A DNA stretch of 64,000 bases. Origin: Mycobacterium sp. 236(2023). Its GTDB lineage: Bacteria; Actinomycetota; Actinomycetes; Mycobacteriales; Mycobacteriaceae. The notes under the pieces are model-generated. The model saw nothing but the letters and a program-made list of their open reading frames with translations. It did not search any database and was not told the DNA's origin. Positions 51,511-64,000 of this stretch are shown here, piece after piece; positions within the stretch are counted from its first letter, which is position 1, and the number at the start of each line of letters is the position of its first letter. Position numbers and translations under genes: made by a program. The stretch is from NCBI RefSeq assembly GCF_029623955.1, contig NZ_JARSBP010000010.1:62001-126000 (forward strand), written 5' to 3'.

Positions 51511-52972
51511 TCCGCTGTTGCTGACCTGGTCGCTGCTGCGGCCGCGGATCCCACGCATCCTCATCGCGGTGATGTTGGGTGCGCTGTCGCTCGGCAGCGC
51601 ACTCGGCCTGACAGCGGTATCCGCGTGGCTGATCACCCGGGCATGGGAGATGCCGCCGGTGCTGACCCTGACGGTGGCCGCCGTCACCGTTCGCGCACTC
51701 GGGATCTCACGGGGTCTGCTCGGCTATTGCGAGCGGTTGGCGTCCCACGACACCGCGCTGCGGGCCGCAGGCAATGCCCGCGAACAGATCTTCACCCGCC
51801 TGGCCACGGGCCCGGAGGACGCCGTAATGCGGCGCAGCAGCGGTGATCTCGTGGCGCGGGTCGGCAACGGGGTGGATGAACTCGCCGACGTCCTCGTCCG
51901 TGCCGTGGTCCCCATCGGCGTCGCGGTGATCCTCGGGGTGGCCGCCGTCGCGACGATCGCCGTCATCTCACCGGCCGCGGCAGCGGTACTGGCCGTCTGC
52001 ATGATGATCGCGGGCATCGCAGCCCCTGCAGTCGCTGCTCGTGCAGCGGTCGCAGCCGAAACCGTTGCTGTCGAGCATCATTCGCGGCGCGACGGCGCCG
52101 CGATGCTCGCCCTCGAGCACGCGCCGGAACTCCGCGTCAGCGGTCGCCTTGCCGACGTCATCGCGACCGCGGGCGAGGAACAGCGCCGCTGGGGCCGCGC
52201 CGTCGACCGTGCCGCAGCACCGGCTGCGGTGGCTGCTGCGGCGCCGACGGCGGCAATCGGAGTCAGCGTGCTCGGCGCCGTGTTCGCCGGAATCGCGCTG
52301 TCCCACAGCGTCGCACCGACCACCGTCGCCATCCTGATGTTGGTGCCGCTCGCGGCCTTCGAAGCCGTCGCCGCCCTTCCGGGTGCGGCCATCGCGCTCA
52401 CCCGGGGACGTCTTGGCGCTCACCGTCTTCTCACGCTGACCGAAACGCCTTCTGACGACCGTCGTCCCGTGGTGGCCCCGCTGGATCTCCGGCCGGGAGA
52501 CCGCATCGCCGTCGTCGGACCGTCCGGATGTGGCAAGACGACCCTGCTGATGCGAACACCCGGAGTCTTTTTCGCCGAGGACGCGCACCTGTTCTCCACC
52601 ACGGTCCGCGACAACCTGCTGGTAGCCCGCGGGAACGCCACCGACGCCGAACTTCTCGACGCCCTGCAGCGTGTGGGTCTCGGGGAATGGCTCGCGCAGT
52701 TACCCGAAGGACTCTCCACGATCCTCGTCGGTGGTGCCGGGTCGGTGTCCGCAGGGCAACGCCGACGACTCTTACTGGCGCGCGCCTTGGTCTCGAACGC
52801 TCAGACGCTGCTCCTCGACGAGCCGACCGAGCATCTCGACGCCTCCGACGCCGAGCAGATCATGACCGGTCTGCTGACCCCGGGCGCATTGTTCAGTGCG
52901 GAACAAACTGTCGTGGTTGCCACCCATCAGCCGCCGGAAACCGTGTCTGTCGAGGTAATCTCACCCGCATGA
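51491..52972 (+). CDS. cydC: ABC transporter subunit CydC, with shortened nucleotide-binding domain
   Basis: 493 aa from GTG 51491 (51497 possible), overlapping cydD by about 20 bases. The membrane half is intact (GALSLGSALGLTAVSAWLITRAWEMPPVLTL...). The nucleotide domain has Walker A VVGPSGCGKTTLLM, but only about ten residues separate it from the Q-loop-like FFAEDAHLFSTTVRDNLL, where 35-40 are usual, so a beta-subdomain seems missing. Signature SVSAGQRRRLLLARAL and Walker B LLLDEPTEHLD remain. M. tuberculosis CydC is listed at 576 aa. The start of the DUF4190 gene overlaps its stop (ATGA). Confidence 0.9.
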   Translation: MSVYRDDPLLLTWSLLRPRIPRILIAVMLGALSLGSALGLTAVSAWLITRAWEMPPVLTLTVAAVTVRALGISRGLLGYCERLASHDTALRAAGNAREQIFTRLATGPEDAVMRRSSGDLVARVGNGVDELADVLVRAVVPIGVAVILGVAAVATIAVISPAAAAVLAVCMMIAGIAAPAVAARAAVAAETVAVEHHSRRDGAAMLALEHAPELRVSGRLADVIATAGEEQRRWGRAVDRAAAPAAVAAAAPTAAIGVSVLGAVFAGIALSHSVAPTTVAILMLVPLAAFEAVAALPGAAIALTRGRLGAHRLLTLTETPSDDRRPVVAPLDLRPGDRIAVVGPSGCGKTTLLMRTPGVFFAEDAHLFSTTVRDNLLVARGNATDAELLDALQRVGLGEWLAQLPEGLSTILVGGAGSVSAGQRRRLLLARALVSNAQTLLLDEPTEHLDASDAEQIMTGLLTPGALFSAEQTVVVATHQPPETVSVEVISPA

Positions 52973-53439
52973 GCGAACCGCCCCCTCCCCCAGGTACGTA
53001 CCCGGGCGGCTACTCGCCGCCCCCCTATGGCGGTTATCCGCCACCTGTTCCAGCCACACCGAAAAACGGCCTCGGTACGGCTTCCCTTGTCGTCGCGATC
53101 ATTTCGCTGTTCACGTTGTTCGGCGGAGTTGTCCTCGGAATCGTCGCCGTCGTTCTCGGCTTCATGGGACGCGGACGCGTCAAGCGTGGCGAGGCCACCA
53201 ACGGCGGTGTCGCGATGGCGGGCATCCTGCTCGGCTTCCTGAGCATCATCGTGTCGATCGTCGCGTTCGTCATCGTGGGCGTCTTCGGAGTCGCACTGTT
53301 CAACGAAGTCGGCGGCACCGATTACATCGACTGTGTCAGCAATGCCGGCAACGACCAAGCTGCCGTGCAGGCGTGCGCCGAGGAGTTCACCCAGCGGGTC
53401 GAGGACGAGTTGTCCATCACCGTCACCCCGACGCCGTAG
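52969..53439 (+). CDS. DUF4190 membrane protein
   Basis: 156 aa starting MSEPPPPPGTYPGG. A Pro/Tyr/Gly-rich cytosolic N-terminus is followed by two hydrophobic helices (GTASLVVAIISLFTLFGGVVLGIVAVVLGFMGRGRVKRGEATNGGVAMAGILLGFLSIIVSIVAFVIVG) with the DUF4190 GRGRxKRGEATNGG loop, then an extracytoplasmic tail with Cys pair (YIDCVSNAG...VQACAEEF). The ATG overlaps the cydC stop by four bases, so it belongs to the cyd operon here. Function unknown. Confidence 0.88.
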   Translation: MSEPPPPPGTYPGGYSPPPYGGYPPPVPATPKNGLGTASLVVAIISLFTLFGGVVLGIVAVVLGFMGRGRVKRGEATNGGVAMAGILLGFLSIIVSIVAFVIVGVFGVALFNEVGGTDYIDCVSNAGNDQAAVQACAEEFTQRVEDELSITVTPTP

Positions 53440-53442
53440 CCG

Positions 53443-54309
53443 CTACGGGAAATACTTGACGATTCCCTCTTGCACGACAGTCGCCAGCGGCCGGCCTTCC
53501 CGGTCGAAGAAGTGACCGGTGCCGAGGCCACGGGAATCCGCCGCGACGGGTGAGGTCGTCGAATAGAGCACCCAATCGTCGAACCTGATCGGCCGGTGGA
53601 ACCACACCGTGTGATTCGTGGTGACGGCGAAGATGCGGTCGTGCCCCCACGACAGGCCGTGGGTGGTGATGATCGAGTCGAGCACCGTGGTGTCCGACGC
53701 GTAGACGAGTGCCGCCCCGTGCAGCACCGGATCGTCGGGCATCACGCCCTGCGCTGTCATCCACACCCGGTTGTGGCCGAGGCTGCCGCCCTTGTCGCGC
53801 ATGATCCACGACGGGTCGTTCGTGTAGCGCCACTCGATGGGCCGCAAGGCGTTCACGAAGTGCGGGACGATCTCCTCGTAGCCACGCAGGACGTGATCGA
53901 TCGGCGGCACGGCCTCGGGGTCGTCGACTGTCGGCGCCTCGACGCTGTGCTCGAGACCGGAGCCGCCGGCCAGGTACGACACCAGCACGGTGGTGAGCAG
54001 CTGACCGCTCTGCATGACGTCGACACGACGGTTGGCGAAGCGGCGTTCGTCACGCAGTCGTACGACGTGGAACTCCAGATCCGCCTCGGGATCCCCACCG
54101 GCGATGAAGTGGCTCGACAACGCACTTGGCGGCGTCGGGTACTTGAGGCTGCGGCCTGCAGCGACGAACGCCTGCGCCATCATCTGACCGCCGAACGTGC
54201 GGATCGGATTCTTGCTGGGATGGACGCCGATGAACGTCTGGTCGTCGAGACGTTCGAGGTTCAGGATCGCCAGAAGCTCGTCGAAATCTGCGTGCCCCGG
54301 CAACTGCAT
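53443..54309 (-). CDS. tesB: Acyl-CoA thioesterase II (TesB1; Rv1618 homologue)
   Basis: 288-aa double-hotdog enzyme hydrolysing fatty acyl-CoA to free acid and CoA. It has RTFGGQMMAQAFVAAGRS (TesB signature), SLSSHFIAGGDPEADLEFHV pattern with LSSHF, and the catalytic Asp/Thr/Gln region SDTTVLDSIITTHGLSW; a late TTNHTVWFHRPIRFDDWVLYSTTSPVAADSRGLGTGHFFDREGRPLATVVQEG completes the second hotdog. It follows pyk by 13 bases on the same strand, as in M. tuberculosis, and its 3' end abuts the DUF4190 gene tail to tail. Confidence 0.93.
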   Translation of the reverse strand: MQLPGHADFDELLAILNLERLDDQTFIGVHPSKNPIRTFGGQMMAQAFVAAGRSLKYPTPPSALSSHFIAGGDPEADLEFHVVRLRDERRFANRRVDVMQSGQLLTTVLVSYLAGGSGLEHSVEAPTVDDPEAVPPIDHVLRGYEEIVPHFVNALRPIEWRYTNDPSWIMRDKGGSLGHNRVWMTAQGVMPDDPVLHGAALVYASDTTVLDSIITTHGLSWGHDRIFAVTTNHTVWFHRPIRFDDWVLYSTTSPVAADSRGLGTGHFFDREGRPLATVVQEGIVKYFP

Positions 54310-54322
54310 TCCCCCTGCGGGT

Positions 54323-55741
54323 CTAGACGTCGTCCTCCCCGATGCGGTGGACGTGGATCAGATTCGTCGACCCTACTGTGCCAGGAGGCGCGCCTGCGAC
54401 GATGACCACGAGGTCTCCGCGCTTGTAGCGGCCCAGCTCCAACATCGACTTGTCCACCTGGCGGATCATGCCGTCCGTGGTCTCGATGTGGGGAACGATG
54501 AACGTCTCCGTGCCCCAGGTCAGGGCCAGCTGGCTGCGCACCTCGGGCAGCGACGTGAACGCCAGCACCGGCAGCGGCGTATGCAGCCGGGCCAGCCGGC
54601 GCACCGTGTCCCCGGACTGGGTGAATGCGACCAGCGCCTTGGCGTCGAGACGTTCGCCGATGTCGCGGGCCGCATACGAGATCACGCCGCGCTTGGTGCG
54701 CGGGGTATGGGTCAGCGCGGGCACCGCGACCGAGTTGTCCTCGACGGCGCTGACGATGCGCGCCATGGTGCGCACGGTCTCGAACGGGAACTTGCCCACC
54801 GACGTCTCACCCGACAGCATCACCGCATCGGCTCCGTCGAGCACCGCGTTGGCGACGTCGGACGCCTCCGCGCGCGTCGGCCGCGAGTTCTCGATCATCG
54901 ACTCCAGCATCTGGGTCGCGACGATGACGGGTTTGGCGTTCTCCCGTGCCATTTGGATGGCCCGCTTCTGAACCAGCGGCACCTCTTCGAGCGGCAGTTC
55001 CACACCGAGGTCACCGCGGGCGACCATGATCGCGTCGAAAGCCAGCACGATGGCTTCGAGGTTGTCGATCGCCTCCGGCTTCTCCAGCTTGGCGATCACC
55101 GGCACCCGGCGACCGACACGGTCCATCACCTCGTGAACCAGCTCCACGTCGGCCGGTGAGCGCACGAACGACAGCGCGACCAGGTCGACACCCAGGCGCA
55201 GCGCGAACTCGAGATCCTCGATGTCCTTTTCCGACAGCGCAGGCGCGGAGACGTTCATGCCGGGCAGCGACATGCCCTTGTTGTTGCTGACCTTGCCGCC
55301 TTCGGTCACCGAGCAGACCACATCATTGCCGTCGATGTGCTCGACGACCAGACCGACGTTGCCGTCGTCGACGAGGACCCGGTCACCGGGTTTGGCGTCC
55401 TGCGCCAGCCGCTTGTACGTGGTCGAGACGCGGTCGTGGGTGCCCTCGAAGTCCTCGACCGTGATGCGCACGGTTTCGCCGTTGGCCCACACCGTGGGAC
55501 CGTCCTTGAACCGGCCTAGCCGGATCTTGGGTCCTTGCAGATCAGCGAGGATTCCGACGGCCCGTCCGGTGCGGTCCGAGGCGGCGCGAACCCACTTGTA
55601 ATTGGCCTCGTGGTCGGGGTAGTCCCCGTGGCTGAAGTTGAGCCGGGCGACATCCATTCCGCACTCGACCAGCTGCTTGACGGCCTCCTGCGAAGCGGTT
55701 GCCGGGCCGAGCGTACAGACGATTTTTCCGCGTCTAGTCAC
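54323..55741 (-). CDS. pyk: Pyruvate kinase
   Basis: 472-aa glycolytic enzyme converting phosphoenolpyruvate and ADP to pyruvate and ATP. It starts MTRRGKIVCTLGPATAS at GTG 55741, with the substrate/metal motif MDVARLNFSHGDYPDH, LADLQGPKIRLGRF, catalytic IAKLEKPEAIDNL (Lys-Glu) and IMVARGDLGVELPLEEVPLVQKRAI. VIVATQMLESMIENSRPTRAEASDVANAVLDGADAVMLSGETS forms the potassium-binding and barrel end. The C-terminal allosteric domain is complete. A TATGCT -10 lies eight bases before GTG, suggesting a nearly leaderless start. Confidence 0.96.
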   Translation of the reverse strand: MTRRGKIVCTLGPATASQEAVKQLVECGMDVARLNFSHGDYPDHEANYKWVRAASDRTGRAVGILADLQGPKIRLGRFKDGPTVWANGETVRITVEDFEGTHDRVSTTYKRLAQDAKPGDRVLVDDGNVGLVVEHIDGNDVVCSVTEGGKVSNNKGMSLPGMNVSAPALSEKDIEDLEFALRLGVDLVALSFVRSPADVELVHEVMDRVGRRVPVIAKLEKPEAIDNLEAIVLAFDAIMVARGDLGVELPLEEVPLVQKRAIQMARENAKPVIVATQMLESMIENSRPTRAEASDVANAVLDGADAVMLSGETSVGKFPFETVRTMARIVSAVEDNSVAVPALTHTPRTKRGVISYAARDIGERLDAKALVAFTQSGDTVRRLARLHTPLPVLAFTSLPEVRSQLALTWGTETFIVPHIETTDGMIRQVDKSMLELGRYKRGDLVVIVAGAPPGTVGSTNLIHVHRIGEDDV

Positions 55742-55749
55742 GACTCCTG

Positions 55750-55755
55750 AGCATA
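55750..55755 (-). promoter_or_regulatory. Possible -10 of pyk
   Basis: TATGCT on the minus strand, eight bases upstream of the pyk GTG, would give a leaderless or one-base-leader transcript. Confidence 0.4.
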
Positions 55756-55768
55756 GTCGTTAATCGAT

Positions 55769-57269
55769 TCAGACGACGGCCAGCGGTAGCGCACCAGGCC
55801 TGACCGGGGCGGGGAGATCGGATTCGCCCATCAGGTGGGTGTCGACGGCGTGCGCGACGCTGCGACCCTCGGCGATGGCCCAGACGATCAGCGAAGCGCC
55901 GCGGTGAGCATCTCCGCAGACGAACACTCCGGGCGCGTCGGTCTGCCAGTCCGCGCCGCAGGAGACGGTGCCGCGACGGCTCAACGTCAGTCCCAGACCG
56001 TCGAGCAACGCCATGTGCTCGACACCCTCGAACCCGATCGCGAGCAGCGCCAGGTCGCACGGGATCTCCAGCGAATCGCCGACCGGCACGATGTGCCTCC
56101 GCCCCGCCTCGTCGCGTTCCACCTTGACCTCGGCGATCTCCATCGCGCGAAGATTGCCGCTGTCGTCACCGAGGAAGCGCTGCACCGCGACCTCGTACCG
56201 GCGGTGGCCGCCCTCGGCGTGGGCCGGCGAGAGGCGGGTGCGCAACACGATCGGCCACGTCGGCCACGGCGAGCGGGAATCGTCGCGATACTCCGGAGGC
56301 TCCGGGTTGTAGTCGAGCTGTGTCACCGACGCGGCGCCCTGGCGGTGGGCGGTGCCCAGGCAGTCCGCGCCGGTGTCGCCGCCGCCGATGATCACGACGT
56401 GTTTTCCCGCGGCGGAGATGTCGCTGGGACCGTCGCCTTCGCATTCCTTGTTGGCGGGCACCAGGTGTTCCATCGCCAGGTGCACGCCCTTGAGGTCGCG
56501 GCCCTCCACGTCGTTGTCCCGTGCACGCAACGCGCCGACGGCCAGCACCACGGCGTCGTGCTGGGCTCGCAGCTGCTCGATGGGAAGGTCGACACCGACC
56601 TCGCAGTCGGTGACGAATCGTGTTCCCTCCGCGCGCATCTGCGCGAGCCGCTGGTTCAGATAGGACTTCTCCAACTTGTATTCGGGAATGCCGTAGCGCA
56701 TCAGCCCGCCGATGCGGTCGTCACGCTCGTAGACCGTGACGTCGTGCCCGGCACGCGTGAGTTGTTGGGCCGCAGCAAGACCCGCGGGTCCCGAACCGAC
56801 GACCGCGACTTTCTTGCCGGTCGAGATGGCGGCGGGCTGCGGTTCGACGATGCCGTCCATCCAGGCCTGGTCGGCGATGGTCTGCTCGATGCGCTTGATC
56901 GTGACACTGCCACCGGTCTGCTCCTCAGCGATGGACAGAACGCAGGCCGCCTCACAGGGGGCCGGACACAACCTTCCGGTGAACTCGGGGAAGTTGTTGG
57001 TCGCGTGCAGCCGGTCGCTGGCCGCGTCCCAGCGGCCGCGGCGCACCAGATCGTTCCATTCCGGGATCAGGTTGCCCAGCGGGCAACCCGCAGTGCCCGA
57101 GTGGCAGAACGGGATTCCGCAGTCCATGCAGCGCCGGGCCTGCTGGGACACCTCGCCGGAACGCTGGTGCGGATCCTGGCGCTCATAGACTTCGCGCCAG
57201 TCGCCGACGCGCTCGTCGACGGGCCGCTTGGCGGCCTCCACCTTGGACACCTCAAGAAATCCGTGTGGG

Positions 57270-57277
<8 letters not shown>
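55769..57277 (-). CDS. gltD: Glutamate synthase small subunit
   Basis: 502-aa iron-sulfur flavoprotein that passes electrons from NADPH to GltB. N-terminal cysteines for two 4Fe-4S clusters are in RRCMDCGIPFCHSGTAGCPLGN and GRLCPAPCEAACVL. FAD binds at VAVVGSGPAGLAAAQQLTRAG and NADPH at VVIIGGGDTGADCLGTA; GVFVCGDAHRGASLIVWAIAEGR completes the FAD site. GTG 57277 is chosen because a GGAGG ribosome site is six bases upstream. It overlaps gltB by eight bases, and pyk follows 27 bases after its stop. Confidence 0.96.
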
Positions 57278-61817
<4,540 letters not shown>

Positions 61818-61825
61818 GGGCCTCC

Positions 61826-61855
61826 GCAGTCCTGAGGTTCGTCATCAGGGACTGC
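61826..61855 (-). promoter_or_regulatory. Hairpin directly upstream of the gltB ribosome site
   Basis: GCAGTCCTGA (61826-61835) and TCAGGGACTGC (61845-61855) pair over ten bp with one bulged G around a 9-base loop. On the minus strand the stem ends one base before the GGAGG ribosome site, so it could control translation of gltBD. Confidence 0.5.
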
Positions 61856-61894
61856 ACCGGCCCGTCGGGCGAGTGTATCAGCGGAGGTGGGTCG

Positions 61895-62308
61895 TCACCC
61901 GTCAAGAACAGTCGGGACCAGCGGAAATCCCGGCAGGTTACGTACGACTGTCCAGGCCACCGCGGCACCGACGATGACGACATAGACGGGCACCGTCAGC
62001 GCGCGTTTGGATTGCGCTCGGCGCACCAGCACCCACACCAGCAGCAGCGGGAGGCCGATGAGCGCGAACGCGTTGTCGACGAACGCCGCGGCGACGTCGC
62101 CGTGCAGCAGGTCGTGCGTCATCCGCATACCGCCGCACGCCGGGCAGAACCAGCCGGTGAGTTCGTGGAACGGGCACGGCGGGAACATGAAGTTCGGGCT
62201 GTGTGGGTTGCCGATGCCGACGTAGGCCAACGCGCCGGCCGCCACCGCACCGATGCCGAGCCCGGCGAGGATCTTTGACCGGTTGACGGGGGTGGTGCTA
62301 GGTGCCAT
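61895..62308 (-). CDS. DUF2752 membrane protein (Rv1616 homologue)
   Basis: 137 aa. A first helix (KILAGLGIGAVAAGALAYVGIG), then the DUF2752 motif FPPCPFHELTGWFCPACGGMRMTHDLLHGD, with Cys residues and CPxCGGxR, followed by two helices (ALIGLPLLLVWVLV and PVYVVIVGAAVAWTVVRNLPG). Function unknown; the Cys motif may bind metal or be redox-active. Its start overlaps the TM2 gene by 11 bases. The ~77 bases before gltB hold the gltB leader. Confidence 0.9.
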   Translation of the reverse strand: MAPSTTPVNRSKILAGLGIGAVAAGALAYVGIGNPHSPNFMFPPCPFHELTGWFCPACGGMRMTHDLLHGDVAAAFVDNAFALIGLPLLLVWVLVRRAQSKRALTVPVYVVIVGAAVAWTVVRNLPGFPLVPTVLDG

Positions 62309-62717
62309 CGCGCAGCGGACGGCCTTCCGGATCGCGCACCTTGTCGGTGAGGATCAGGATGGCGTCGATGATGCCCCAGACGATCGCGCCGATGCCGCAG
62401 GTGATCAAACCGACGACGAGCTGGACGATGCCCAGCGTCGTGTAGCCAAGGTAGATGCGTCCGATGCCGACGAGCCCGAAGAGACCGAGCAGCTGGAGCA
62501 GACCGCCGACCACTTTCGACTTCTCCGAGTACGGCTCCCCCGTCATCGGATGCCGGCCGTAAGGGGCCATCGGGTCGTAGTAGGCCGCCGCGGGCGGCGG
62601 GTATGCACCGGGCGGGGGCGGTGAGTACTGCGGCCCGGGGGGCACGTAGCCCGGCTGCTGCGGCGGAGGTGTGTACGCGGGTCCGCCTTCGCTGCCACTG
62701 AACGGGGGCTCTGTCAT
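62298..62717 (-). CDS. TM2-domain membrane protein (Rv1615 homologue)
   Basis: 139 aa. The N-terminal half is Pro/Tyr/Gly-rich (TPPPQQPGYVPPGPQYSPPPPGAYPP). The TM2 domain follows: KSKVVGGLLQLLGLFGLVGIGRIYLGYTTLGIVQLVVGLITCGIGAIVWGIIDAILIL, two helices with the typical GxGRFYLG-like turn. ATG 62717 is used rather than an in-frame upstream codon inside the YHYH gene. It is translationally coupled to the DUF2752 gene, an arrangement kept in M. tuberculosis. Confidence 0.9.
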   Translation of the reverse strand: MTEPPFSGSEGGPAYTPPPQQPGYVPPGPQYSPPPPGAYPPPAAAYYDPMAPYGRHPMTGEPYSEKSKVVGGLLQLLGLFGLVGIGRIYLGYTTLGIVQLVVGLITCGIGAIVWGIIDAILILTDKVRDPEGRPLRDGT

Positions 62718-62745
62718 GACTTCAGGATGCCAGAAGTGGGGTGAA

Positions 62746-63792
62746 TCATGAGTGACCTGCATGTGCCGGCTGGCCCAGTCGCGGCAGAACCATCTTCGCG
62801 ACGTTGGCGGGATCGACCACTCCCCGGAAGCAACCGACCGAGTACGGATACTCGCTGTTGAGCACGTAGTGATAGATGTTCTGGATCTTGCCGTTCCACA
62901 TCACCGGTGACGTCATGCCGTGGCATTCGTCCAACTGGGCGTTGGTGATCTCTTTGCCGTCCGCGCCGCGGGGCCCGTAGATCCCGAAGCCATCGAGGGC
63001 GTAGCCGAGTAGCGGCGAGGGCCCAGTGGTCCCGTTGGGCAGGCATTTCCAGGAGTAGGCGTGCAGATGGTACTGCTGGCTGTACGGGTGCCCATAGCAT
63101 TGGTCCAGCGGCAGAATGGAGATCGGGTTGTACCACGCCGTCGCGTTCGCATTCGCGATCTCGGCATGCCACACCGTGCCGGTGAGCGTGACGCCGGTGA
63201 TCAGATACTGAATCGGTTGGGGTGTGGTCAGATACTTCGGCGCCAGCGGCACTTTGATGTCGAGGTTGTAGGCGGAAATGCCGATGGCCGCGGCGTTCGG
63301 GTACTGCTGCCCGAACCCGGGCGTTCCGGGCGTGGTGTTCGTACCACCAGGTGCCGCAGTGTAATTGGGGTAGGCAGCGGTGCCGGGTTGCACCGATCCG
63401 AATCGCCCCATCGGGGTCGACGGCAGACCGTTGCCCTTGAAGTATCGGTGCGTTTTGTCCTGGGTCATCGCGAAGACGCTGCCTCGCGGGTCGATGTCCT
63501 TGGCGGTGACCGTTCCCGTCACGGTCGGAAGCTTCGGGATCACAATCGTGTTGTTGGCCTTGTTCACCCACGCCGCGGTGCTGGTCTGCAGCGTCGTGTT
63601 TGACGGGATGACGATCGAGAACAGCGGACCCCCGAGGTAGATGCCACCCTTCTGGGCCTTGAAGATGCTCAGGTTGGGAGCCGAATTTCCCAGTGTGTCC
63701 GGCACTTTCGCGACGACAGGCGATGCTGCGACGGTGGCCACCACCATGCCCGCAACGAGAGCGGCGCCGGCACACTTGATGCGTTTCAACAT
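62746..63792 (-). CDS. Secreted YHYH-domain protein
   Basis: 348-aa exported protein from ATG 63792, preceded by AAGGGGA; ATG 63807 is alternative and would overlap the next gene's stop (ATGA). The signal CAGAALVAGMVVATVAASPVVA is cleaved near VVAKVP. The YHYH-type core includes QYHLHAYSWKCL, SPLLGYALDGFGIYGPRGADGKEI, LDECHGM and YHYVLNSEYPYSVGCFRG, with Cys and His that could bind metal. The domain occurs in marine and environmental bacteria, function unknown. It is coupled to the upstream beta-propeller gene and may act with it in the envelope. Confidence 0.85.
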   Translation of the reverse strand: MLKRIKCAGAALVAGMVVATVAASPVVAKVPDTLGNSAPNLSIFKAQKGGIYLGGPLFSIVIPSNTTLQTSTAAWVNKANNTIVIPKLPTVTGTVTAKDIDPRGSVFAMTQDKTHRYFKGNGLPSTPMGRFGSVQPGTAAYPNYTAAPGGTNTTPGTPGFGQQYPNAAAIGISAYNLDIKVPLAPKYLTTPQPIQYLITGVTLTGTVWHAEIANANATAWYNPISILPLDQCYGHPYSQQYHLHAYSWKCLPNGTTGPSPLLGYALDGFGIYGPRGADGKEITNAQLDECHGMTSPVMWNGKIQNIYHYVLNSEYPYSVGCFRGVVDPANVAKMVLPRLGQPAHAGHS

Positions 63793-63803
63793 TGCGTTCC
63801 CCT

Positions 63804-64000
63804 TCATGCCGTGATCACCGAGACAGTCCCCGTCAAGGTGGTGATGTAGACGTTTCCGGCGTTGTCACCGGTGGTGCTGACGGCCACTCCGTAGGCGAAG
63901 GCGCCGCCGAGGTCGATGGTGTCGACGATTGCGCCGGCGGGGTTGATCACCGACACCGTGCCCGTGTCACCGTTGGTGACGTAGACGAAGTCGTCGGAGT
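63804..64000 (-). CDS. C-terminus of a YncE-like beta-propeller protein (partial)
   Basis: The minus-strand frame enters from beyond 64000 and stops at 63804-63806. The 64-odd visible residues show propeller blades: DDFVYVTNGDTGTVSVINPAGAIVDTIDLGG and AYGVAVSTTGDNAGNVYITTLTGTVSVITA, the VYVTN/VSVI repeat of YncE/40-residue beta-propeller proteins. The stop overlaps the alternative start of the YHYH gene, so the two are co-expressed. The rest of the protein lies outside the window. Confidence 0.8.
   Translation of the reverse strand, partial: SDDFVYVTNGDTGTVSVINPAGAIVDTIDLGGAFAYGVAVSTTGDNAGNVYITTLTGTVSVITA

Overview
The window is high-GC chromosomal DNA from a fast-growing mycobacterium (Mycolicibacterium type). 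The gene set and order match the M. tuberculosis Rv1615-Rv1638 neighbourhood read in reverse: uvrA, metallo-hydrolase, cAMP-binding stress protein, DHA2 pump, uvrB, DUF402, coaE, rpsA, polA, DUF35/Ltp, pdtaR, membrane adenylate cyclase, cydABDC, tesB, pyk, TM2/DUF2752 proteins. Fast-grower features are interleaved: gltBD beside pyk, a second Dps-type ferritin beside the cyclase, a class I aldolase and a Liv transporter. No prophage, insertion sequence or CRISPR array was seen, and no gene-free stretch exceeds about 220 bases.

Layout. 1-13.6 kb: a cut gene, an LpqH-like lipoprotein, a winged-helix protein, uvrA, metallo-hydrolase and aldolase, a universal stress protein, a cutinase, a TetR plus paired SMR pump operon with a near-perfect 28-bp operator, tRNA-Cys, a DHA2 pump and uvrB. 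13.6-24.4 kb: DUF402, a secreted protein, coaE-GrpB, rpsA, a PrsW protease, a tautomerase-TetR-thioesterase operon, polA and a LysR regulator. 24.4-30.1 kb: an FAD monooxygenase/hydrolase pair, two unknown small proteins, DUF35 plus thiolase-like Ltp, DUF167 and an SMP-30 protein. The last two genes are bracketed by an inverted pair of 66-bp repeat elements. 30.1-36.2 kb: livFGMHK, pdtaR and an unusual tRNA with a CAA anticodon. 36.3-42.1 kb: a 49-aa membrane protein, an Mce-associated pair, a nitrilase-fold enzyme, adenylate cyclase, dps and a DUF2339 protein. 42.1-46.5 kb: a polar amino-acid ABC transporter translationally fused to a histidine kinase and LuxR-type regulator. 46.7-53.4 kb: an HdeD-like protein, cydABDC and a DUF4190 protein. 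53.4-64 kb: tesB, pyk, gltD, gltB, DUF2752, TM2, a YHYH secreted protein and the end of a beta-propeller protein.

How the genes work together. The three DNA-repair genes uvrA, uvrB and polA each carry a candidate PafBC/RecA-NDp-type promoter; uvrB and polA look leaderless. Cyclase, cAMP-binding stress protein and PdtaR are signalling genes; cydABDC is the bd oxidase with its assembly transporter; gltBD is glutamate synthesis. The observations most worth following are the transporter/two-component operon with two 14-bp repeats 42 bp apart, the two families of ~66-bp inverted-repeat elements, the class-I-shaped CAA tRNA, the CTG-like start of cydD, and the shortened nucleotide-binding domain of CydC. 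All names rest on reading protein motifs and gene order by eye, without database searches.
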